A stretch of DNA of 64,000 nucleotides from Manis javanica. Lineage: Eukaryota; Chordata; Mammalia; Pholidota; Manidae. Positions 1 to 10,300 of the stretch are shown piece after piece. The notes below the pieces were generated by a model. That model worked only from the letters and a program-made list of their open reading frames with translations, did no database searches and was not told where the DNA came from. Position 1 is the first letter of the stretch; every line of letters starts with the position of its first letter. The translations under genes were made by a program, and so were the position numbers. Where the stretch lies: the NCBI RefSeq assembly GCF_040802235.1, contig NC_133165.1:45397629-45461628 (forward strand), read 5' to 3'.

Positions 1-1193
1 GGAAAGTATTTAGTAAGATCTTTGTGTTCTGCGAGTTTAATAAAGGAGTAGGCCACCTTTAGGAGGTGGGTCATGGCTGAGGCAGGGTGCAGGGTGGTGG
101 TTCTAGATCTATGAGAAGTAGAACCTGGGCGTAGTCTTATCCCAGGATCCTGGGATCAGTTTGTGCCTTGGCTGACTCCACCATAAATGTGAATTGGAAG
201 AGCTGTAACCTTTGAGCACAAGGGTAAGGGCCCTCTGCAGCCTGAGGCTGGCATGGCCTTGGGTGCCTGCATCCACAGAGCTGTGCAGGACAAGACTGCA
301 ACCATGATACAATGAGGCAGAGAAGCAATAGCAACTGTGGATTTGCCAGACTTATGTCTTCTGTGCTTGGCATCTGAAGAACTATTGAGACTGAGTCAAC
401 TATGGAGTTGCTGGATAATCCAAGAGGAGGAAGCCTCAAAGAGAAGTTGTTTATCCCCACTGATGAAGCAGGTTGTTCTAAAATACCCAGAATTTAATTT
501 ATAGGTACGACTGAGTGAACACAGACAGGTCACCACCATTGAAAGAAGTGTAGTACTCAGAGCCCGGCTAAGGTAGAGGCCAGGCAGGGTCACAAGGGGG
601 AAGCACCAGGGTCAGTGAGGAAGGAACAGGAGGAGGGGAGAGAATGGCTCGGAGCCCTTATGTGGTTTTGGTGGGAAGGAATGAGTGAAGCAGGGTAGGC
701 TAGCTTGAGCAAGTTGAGGATTGGGCACTCTGAATGATGTTGGCAGGCTCTGGGCTACAGGGGCAATCTTCAGTTGTCTAGTACCCAGCCCTGGGGTGAT
801 TTAGGTCAGCGGGAATATTGGGTTGGTGTGTGAGTTAGATAAAGGAAGTGGTTGGGGAGATGGGCTCTGTATTGGCTGGTTGGTATGTGGGAGGTCTGCT
901 AACAGGCATGTTGTTTACCATCTGTAGGACTTAACTGGCACTGAGAGTGGCAGTCTCTCTAGGATTAGCAAGGCTTCAAGATGCCAGAGCATCATAAAAT
1001 ATGGAAAATAACAATGTGATTAATATACAGGCGAGGGGTTATTAAAGGGAAAATTAAGAATGTGATAGTCATAGTTAAACTGGGTTTGTTCATGTGAGTT
1101 GCTTGATTATTTTCATTATTATTTTGAAAGTCAGTCTGAGTGACTCTCTGGCCCCTAAAACCACAGGAGCCCAGCAAAAAGAGGAGTACTCAC
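1..1193. other. ITGAL intron 11 (partial)
   Basis: No exon of ITGAL and no clear repeat were recognised. The only long antisense reading frame nearby (1094-1624) simply overlies exons 10-11. Confidence 0.6.
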
Positions 1194-1326
1194 CCAAATA
1201 TCCAGCTCTCGCTTCCAGTGTCAGTGGTTCATTCCCAATAAATCTATCATCCTGCAGGTCTGCCTTCAGGTCTAGAAAGCCCCCAGCCCAGTCCTTGGCT
1301 CCAACCGCCCCCACGACACTGTGGCC
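1194..1326 (-). CDS. ITGAL: ITGAL exon 11
   Basis: 133 bp. It encodes [20 protein letters not shown] and, near its end, FIGNEPLT; this is an FG-GAP propeller blade. The acceptor is GGGCAG and the donor GTGAGT at 1193-1188. The next exon was not found between 1 and 1193, so intron 11 runs off the window. Confidence 0.95.
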
Positions 1327-4300
1327 CTGCCCAGGGATGAAAAGGGCAGGATCAGCGTTATTCGTACTACATCCCTTGGCCCGTTGCTTCAGGCTGCTAC
1401 TCACCCTGCTGAGGTCAGCACTGATCCCACTGGAGGACAGCTCCATGTTGAAGGACATCAGGTCCTGTTTGCTTGTGCCTGAGGGACATGGCAGAGGAGA
1501 ATGGGCTGAGACCCAAGGAGCAGTACAAACAGTGACACTCAAGAAAGGACTGAGAGAGAAGCCCAGCCTTTACCTTAGGCCAGGTGGAGAGAGCATGAAC
1601 TCTAGTGTCATGTCTGGGAAGTGAGTAACTTACATGAGTCTCATGTAAACCCTGTAAGCTCCAGGTGTGGATATCCAGTTGCTCTAGCTCAGCATTTCTA
1701 AGATGCAGTACTGGATTTCTGTTCCTTCTCAGGTGTCCCTACTTCAGTGAAAGGCACCCCCACCCACTGAGTGAATTATACTCAAAACCCAGGAGTCAAT
1801 CTGGATTCTCCCCTTTTCCCTGTTCTACCTCTACCACATCACTGAATCATGATGGTGCTACCATGAAGGTGTATCTGCCCTTTCTTGGAATAGTCTGTAC
1901 TGCTACTGCACTAGTCTGAGCCATCTCCTCTCTTGACCAAGTAATGTAGTAAGTCACTAATTTGGCCTCTCTGACTCTGTTCTTCCTCTTTCTATGCCTT
2001 TTTCCACAGAGCACGCTAGAGTAGGCTTCTTAAAAATGTATGTCAGACTGCATCTTTCTCTTTCTTAAAAACCCTTCATTGCTTCTTATTGCTTTTAAGA
2101 CTAAAATTTGAAGTTCTTACAAAGGGCTGGAAGATCCCTGCCCACCGTTCTAGACTTCTCTCCTTCACTCACCACACCCTGTCACACTAGCCTTTCTTCC
2201 AGTGTGCCCAGCCTTCCCTGGGCACTGGCATGGCTCTTCTCTCTGCCCACCATTTCACATATGTCTGTTTGATTCTCATCTTTCATGTTTTAGCTCGAAG
2301 TCGTTTCAGAGTGAATTTTATCTCATTTTGAAAAAGGCAGCTCAGAAAGGTCTTCCTTGAAAAGCCTGCTAAAGTGACTTCCTGCCATTAAATCTGTCTC
2401 ATCACTTTTTTCATTTTCTTTATAGCACTTATCACAATCTGCCATTATTCTGTTTGTTACTTGTTTATTGTCTTTCTTTATCCAGTCTGAATAGGAGCTC
2501 CACATTAGCAATATCCCTGGGTGTCTTATTCATTGTGCCTGCTATATGGCTGTTGCAAACATGAATTAATAAAATGAAGATAATACCACCAACCTTGCAA
2601 GAATGCTGAGAGGGATGAATTAAATAATACAGATAAAGTGCCTGTTAACTGTAAGCCCTCAAGAAGCAGAGCAATCATTAAGATTTGTTCATTTGCTGAA
2701 TAAATATTTAGAGTAACTAAATATTTGGTGCCAGGGTACATTGGTGAAAAGGCAGACACAATGCTTACCATGACACACTTCCCAGTTTAGTGTGGAAGAC
2801 ACAGCAAATAGACGATGATAATACAGTGTCTGGAGCTGTGATAGGGAACATACAGCAGCTACAAAAGCACACAGGAGAAAGCACTTAACCCAGACTTGGG
2901 GATCAGAAAGAACTTATCAGAGGAAGTGTTGATCTGAAGGATGAGTAAGGGCAGGGCAGGGCAGGATAGAGGACCAAGGCTAGAGATAATAAGAGTTACA
3001 ATTACAGAGAGCCTACAAGGTTCCAAGCACTTTGCTAAGCAGTTGTTAGGGCTTGAATTGTGTCGGTAAAAAAGACTGGTTGAAATCCTAACCCCTAGTG
3101 CTTCAGTATGTGACCTTATTTGCAATAGAGCCTTTACAGAGGAAATCACATTAAAATGAGGTCATTAGAGTGGGCCCTGCTACAATATGACAGGTGTCCT
3201 TATAGAAAGGACTTCATTTGGACACAGACGAAGACATGAAGATAGGGAGAAGATGCCAGATGACTAGAGTGATGTGGTTACAAGTCAAGGAATGCCAGGG
3301 ATTGCGGGGAAACATCAGCAATTAGAAGAGACAAGGAAGGGTTTTCTCCTAAAACCATCAGAGGGAATATGGCCCTGCTGAATCCTTAATTTCTGACTTC
3401 CTGCATCCAGAAGTACAAGATAATACACTGCTGTTGCTTTAAGACACCTAGCATTTGGTATTTTGTTATAGTGGTCCTAGAAAACTAACACAATAGTTAA
3501 ATCTTACAACTCTGTGAGATTGGTATTATTATCCCCATTTATCAGAGAATAATCAGCGTCAGAGAGAAAAAGTGACCTGGCTGCGGCCACATAGCACAGG
3601 CAGTGTGGATTCTTAAGCAGGTCTTCCTGGTCCCATTATAAACCACTTCTCTTCTTCAACTGAATACCAAGGCTTTCCTAGCAAAGGGGCCTCCCCATAG
3701 GAACTCATGTACATTTCAGCAGGCTTCCTGGGGAAATACTCTCCCACAGCCAGTCTTCCATCTGACAAAACTACAAACTAAATCTTCTTTTATTGTGGAC
3801 CAAGGAAGAAGGCCTGTGGGCTCCTTGCACTCAGCCCCCTGCCTGCTTGCCCATCTTAAGTAATTTGAGGATCAGTAAAAATGAAGAAGCTGAGTAATGG
3901 GAGGGAGGGAATTATAATAATTCCACAGGGCTCAGTTAACATTAGCAAGATATGTATTATAGCAAGTTCTGGGCTCCAACCTGGATCAAGCTGAGCTTCA
4001 AGAGGAGGGTGGAATTTCAGAGCGAAGTAGAGACTGCTGCTCCTAGGTCACCCTCCCCTAAATTCCTACCCGAGGTCTTCTTTCAGGAGAGCTCTTAGCA
4101 CAGGGTCAGATCCTCTGAAAGTGCTCATTACCATCATTCAGTGTGTCTCTAATCTAATGTCACAGATGAGCATCTGTATACAACCTCCCGAACTCCCTTT
4201 CCCAGTGTCTGCCACTCACCCTCAATGGCATAGATCTTCTTTTGCAGCTCAGTGAATAGATCTTTAAGCTTCTCAAAAGTATCCAAAATCTTTACAAACT

Positions 4301-7300
4301 CCTTCGTGGGTTTTGAGGCAAATTTGTGGAGTGTCTCCTGATTTTCCTTGGTCTTAAAATGCTTTCCAATCTGTAAGGGAGTGAAGAGCTGACTCCCCAA
4401 GATCACAGATCAATTTCCTATTATTTTCACAAGACCTTGGCCCCAAGAAGAAACAGGCATAGGACTCAGAAATACGAGAGGGAAAATGGGACACAAGAAG
4501 GAGCCAGGGGCTCATACCCCAATGATGTAGCGGATGATATCCTTGGCCGCCTCAATGTTGCCACTGTCAGTGGCTTCCCCATCAGTGATGATGATAAGCA
4601 CTTGGGTGGCATCTGGCCGGGCCCCCCGGTCTTGCCGGAACACCTCTGTCCTGTGTTTAGGAAGGAGGAGATTAAGAGACTCCCCCACAGATATTCTGAG
4701 GTCTCCCCCACACCCTCACCCTGCTTATTAAGTCAGTGCCCTGCTGATTATGCAAAGGCCTGTCTCATAGTCCCCAGCCTTCTGAACCTCCTACCTAGCT
4801 AGCCCTCACTGCCACATCTCTCTTCCAGATTGGTGATCTTCATCTGAGTCTGGGTAGCCAGGAGGTTGTCCTAGAGACCATGGGCAGTGAGGGAGAAGAT
4901 TTGGATGGAAGACTCGGGATTTTTACTGTCCAACCATATGACAGCTACCCTTTCACCAGTTAGATATGCTGTTGATCTAGGTATGATTTCAGTGGGGAAA
5001 ATGGGTCCCACAACTGGAGAAAATTGGAAAGTCACTCTTCCAGAGCAGCTCATACAGCACCTCCTCGGCCTCCCCTGCCAGCTCCAGGCTGCCTCCAGAT
5101 CTCAACTACAGCAAGTCTCCTAGGTAATTCAAATGACTTGTTTCCATGTCAGTCTTCCACCAAACCATGAGTCTTATCCTCAAGGAAAGAACCATGTTTG
5201 ATTTTCTGCTGTATCTCTGGCTCCTGACAGAGAGTAGGTGCTCACTTCATGTGACATAAAAGAAAGGAGAACTTAAGTGTCCATAAGATGAATGGATAAA
5301 GAAGATGTGGTACATATACACAGTGGAATAGTATTCAGCCATAAAAAGAAAACAAATCCTACCATTTGCAACAGCATGTATGGAGCTAGAGGGTATTACG
5401 CTGGTGAAATAAGTCAGGCAGAGACAGACAAATGACTTCCCTCATTTGTGGAATATAACAACAAAGCAAAACAGAAGGAACAAAACAGCAGCAGACTCAC
5501 AGACTCCAAGAAGGGACTACTGGTTACCAAAGGGAAGCGTTTGGAGGGTGGGTGGGAAGGGAGGGTGAAGGGGATTAAGGGACACTATAATTAGCACACA
5601 CAATACAGGTAGGTCACGGGAGAAGACAAGTAGTGACTCTGTGGCATCTTACTACGCTGATGAACAGTGACTACAATGGGGGTATGAGGACTTGACAATA
5701 TGGTTGAATGTTGAAACCATAATGTTATTCATGTGAAACCTTCATAAGATTGTATAACGGTGATACTTCAATCAAAAAAAAAAAAAAAGAAAAGAAAGGA
5801 GGACTGAAAATGGGACAGGCAAAGGCCCCAAATTCCTGTCCCGTCCACAGATTTCTTCTGAAGCAAGATAGGCTGCCCAGAGCTTTTGCTGGGAAGGAGC
5901 TCAATTTGAACAATCCAATCCTTCCCTCCCCACCCCACAGCTAACCAGATATGGATGGTTAATGTAAGAGCAGCCAACTCACAACACCTGACTTATGACT
6001 TGACCTGCTTTGGAAGCAGAAGCCAAAAGTTTCAGGGAAACGCCACAGCAGGAGGTGGAGGAGAGACACAGAGAGGAAGGTGGGAAAGCTACGTGGAAGT
6101 TGCCAAAGAGAGAGAAGCTGTGCTCGGCAGGGCCAAAAACACCTGCTGTCAAGACCTCTAGTTCTCCCTTGGAGACAAAATGTTTCCTCAGCTTCCACCC
6201 ACACTGACATGGCCTCTCATGGGTTCTGTTCGTGGATTTCCACGCAGGTTTAACCCATCATCATCTCTCACCTGGATTTTCTGGTAGCCTTCTAACTGGC
6301 TTCCTGCTCCCACCCTTGCCCCCTCCACAGTCTAATATCAACTCTGCAGCCAGAGGGATCCTTTTAAAAACAAAAATCAGATTACCACTCCTTTGCTCAA
6401 AACTGCCAATGACTTATCATCTTCCTCAGAGGAAAAGTCAAAGCCCTTGCTATGGTCTTGGAGTCTCTGACTCATCTGGACTCCCATGATCCCTCTGACT
6501 TCATCCCCTACTGCTTTTACCTCTCACTTCTTTTCAGTCACACTAATGTCCTGGTTCTTTGAATATTCCAAGAATGTTCTCATCTCAGGGTCTTTGCTGT
6601 TCCCTCTGCCTGGAATGGTCTTCCCCAAACAGCTTGCTTCCTCACCTCTGACAAGTCTGTGCTCAAATGTAACCTTCCCTGTTCTTTGTATCAAATATTG
6701 CCTTATTTTATTTCTTATAAAACTTACATTTTCTACTATATTATCTAGTTTACTTATTTGTCATATTTTTTGCATTTCTCATCCTTACTAGAATGTTAAG
6801 CTCCAGGAAAGCAGAGGTTCTTTGTTTCACTTACTGCTATGTTCCCAGCACCTAGAACATGGCAAACAACAGCCTGTAGAACAAAGCAAGCCTGCAGCTT
6901 GTGTTTGTATGGTCCATGAGCTAAAAGATGTTTTTTGTATTTTGTTTTTAAAGAGTTGCAAAAACAGGAGAAGAATATCCAACAGATACAAATGAGGCCT
7001 GAAAAGCCTCAAATATTTACTATCTGGCCATTCACAGAAAAAAATTGTCCACACCTGCCCTACCACACTGCCTGGATGGCCATTGCTGGATGGTCAAGAA
7101 GTATTTATGAAAAACATGTCTCTGACCACTCTTTTCTGCTCCCACAGTTGACACTTTTTGGGGTATCTTCCCATCCTATGGTAACCCCTTTCTCTAAGAA
7201 CTGCCCCCTTCCCACAGAGGTGGGACTCCAGAATCCATGCTTGTGCCATATGACTCTATGCCATAAAAGTAGACTCAGGCTATAGCTGGGTGGCCCCATG

Positions 7301-10300
7301 GACACCTAACCCAGGCTTAGCCAATCAGATTTTCTCTACTGTAAGCTGGAATTCAGGTTGCTCATCTGAATTGAGGAACTGAGGCTGCCATGTTTCCAGT
7401 GGCCATGCCTTGACCATCAAAGATGTCTAAAGAGAGAGAAGAATGAAGTGGACATGACAGATCAAATGAACCCCAGGAGAAAAGAGCTGAAAACAGTCAG
7501 AGTCTTGAGAAGATGCCTCACATCCATGTTTAACTAATGCAAATTCGATTTTTAAGGCTTGGCAAATAAATTAAAATGAGAAAATAGTACAGGAGGTCCT
7601 TCCTGGTTTTTCACTTGATTTGAGTGTATGTCCAGGGGGAGCATGAGATGTGAGATGTAAATCTCTTATTCCACAAATGGGTATCAGTTTCCATGGCCAC
7701 TCTAATGTTTAAGGACAGGTATTTTAAAAATATACAATATGGCCCTTCAACAAAATCCAGCTATGTTCATCTAGGCTTCAATTTAAATGCAGGAATCTGA
7801 TTCAACTCTGGGGGAAAATATTTCTGTAGCAGATTTAGGAAGTCAGGATATGCTAATTTCCAATATAGGACTTGAATACATTGAATTTTATGACAATTCA
7901 AGGAATTCATCAAGGATGATTTTGACTATTTGAGATTTTTGTTCATACCCTGACTTCAAAAGCTGATCATCCTCTAAGCTATGACTCTACTGTGTCTGCC
8001 TGGTTCACAATCACTTTCCAAGTCCCAAGTCCTGGTTCTAGTCCTTCATGAGGCCTGGCAAAATACTCCCTGTCCCAAAGGTTCATGAGATAAACCTGCA
8101 TCTCTCAAGAATTTCCCTTTGGGATTTAGTAGCATAAACTAGATTTCTGTTACTTACAATCAAAAGGACCTGGACTCAAACAACTCCAGTTGAATTCTTT
8201 CATTAATTACCCCTTGCTGAACCCACCTGTTGAGTTCCTACACCTTGCAACTTGAAGAAGTTGGGGCATACAGAACAAATGAGGGGAGTTCTCCCTTATA
8301 ACAGGGAACTCACGCAACATAGTTGATAGCACCAAAGGTATTGGTCAACAGGAGCATGTGGTTTACATTGGCCAGCAGAATATCAGGGTCCTTCATCTTA
8401 ACATAATCCAGGAAATTAAATTCTGTTTTGTAGGCTGTGGAAAACTGAACAGCAGCAAACTAAAAAAACAAGAAAGAAATGAAATGTCATTACATGTCCT
8501 TTCCCACTTGTCTACTCCAGTCTCTCCTTCTTATCAAGAGCTGGGCAACCCAACTCCATATACCTGCCTCACATCACTCTTCTAAAAGTGAGGCAATATA
8601 TAAACAAATACAGAAATAAAATTAAATAAAACTCTGCTCCCTTACGTAGTGCTTCTTCTGAGTTCCTGTTCTCTGGGTCTGCCTATTTCACCAATCAGAA
8701 TCATTCCCAGTAGCCACATTTCTGCTGAGTGACCCTGCTAAAGTGGATATAGCTGGCTGGGCCAATGATGGCCATTTCACTGATGCTAAGCCAGTCAAGA
8801 TCTCTTCTCTGAGAATTTGGAATTTGAAGAAAGAGGGGCTAGTTGAGAGGAAGACTAAAAAAACCCCTCCTGAAACTTTAACACGTGACCTTAGGAGCTT
8901 TCCACAGGCCCATGTGATTCAAGGAGCTGAGGGAGCCAGTCTACAGAGAAAGAGAAAGAGAAGAGGGAAGCAAAAGCCAAAAGAAACAGAAGTAAGAACC
9001 AGAGAGGATCCTAGAAACTTTCTACTTCCTGGTTCTTGTCCCTTCCAGTTGCAGCCCTGCACTTAGGTTTTGGAGACACCTCATACTAAATTTTCCTTTT
9101 ACGTCTTAAGCCAGCTCAAGTGGGCATCTGTTGTCTACAATCTGGAATCCTAATGTATTTACCTGGTAGGAAGAGTTGCTCAGTTTTCTCATCACATCCT
9201 TCATGAAGTCCACAATTTTCTGAAATTCATCTTTCTGCAAGCTCATTGAGCCATCAAACAGAAATACCAAGTCTACGTTGCCCTTTATACATTCTATAGA
9301 GGCCAGACACAAAGGGACTTGGTGAAGTGTCTCCAGTGGTTGGCCTGCCCATGCTGGTTCCCATGTATGGGCAGCCACTTGGAAGTATTTTTACTGGCTC
9401 CCCAGTTCCTTACCCTGATAACCAGGGTACCCCTGATGCACAGGACCCTTCAAATTCTGGTGGAAGAGGTAACACAGTCCACTTAGATAGATATTCTGGT
9501 CACATGTCCGAGACAGCCCAGGGTCACAGGCCTGGAGGAAGCAAAGGTTAAAAAAAAGTTTGGGGCTGCTTCTTGCTGCATGTCTTTTGGGTATCACCAG
9601 CAAAGAACAAGAACCTCTACAGTCATTGTCCCAGACTTCACTGGCTGCATCCAGCTGGTTATCAAGGCAAAGTAATTTGGCCTCTGGGTCTCTTATATAG
9701 ATCTCTCCACTCCTACTACCAATGCTATATGCCTATGGATGCTCAATGCTCATAGGACAAAGTCTAAACTCCTTAGCTTGGCATTCTTTTTGTTTATAGT
9801 CAGGCACTACCCTATGTGTGCAGACCCACCCTTCCCATTCCCAATCACAAATCTAATTACTCACTATTCCTAAAATATACAGCACTATTTCTCTAATTTA
9901 TGACTATCTTTCCTGCCAGAAAGTAACTTCTTGAAAGTCAGGTCTCATGTCATGGTCATCTATGTATCTCATTCTGCTCCCATTAGAACCTAGCACAATG
10001 CCTGGCATGTAATAGCAGCTAAGTAAACAAGCTCCAGTAATATTTCACTCAGTTGCCCTTCTCTCGCTCATACACCTACATCAGAAAGATGCTGTTGGGA
10101 TGAATTGTAAAGAGCAATTGCTTGTAATTTTATTTAAATTTAAATGAGAGTTTGATTAAAATCCTGTCTCTACCTCTTTAAAACCATGTGACCTTGGCCA
10201 AGTTTCTTAACTCCTTTGGTCCTGCTCCTCTGTGTAAATGGGTATACTAATTCCTGTCTTACCTGAGTGTCATGACGGTTAAAAGACACAAAGCATTGTT

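Noticed and set aside
1094-1624. 176-codon plus-strand reading frame
   Set aside because: It is antisense to ITGAL exons 10-11 and their introns, with no family resemblance; a shadow of the real exons.
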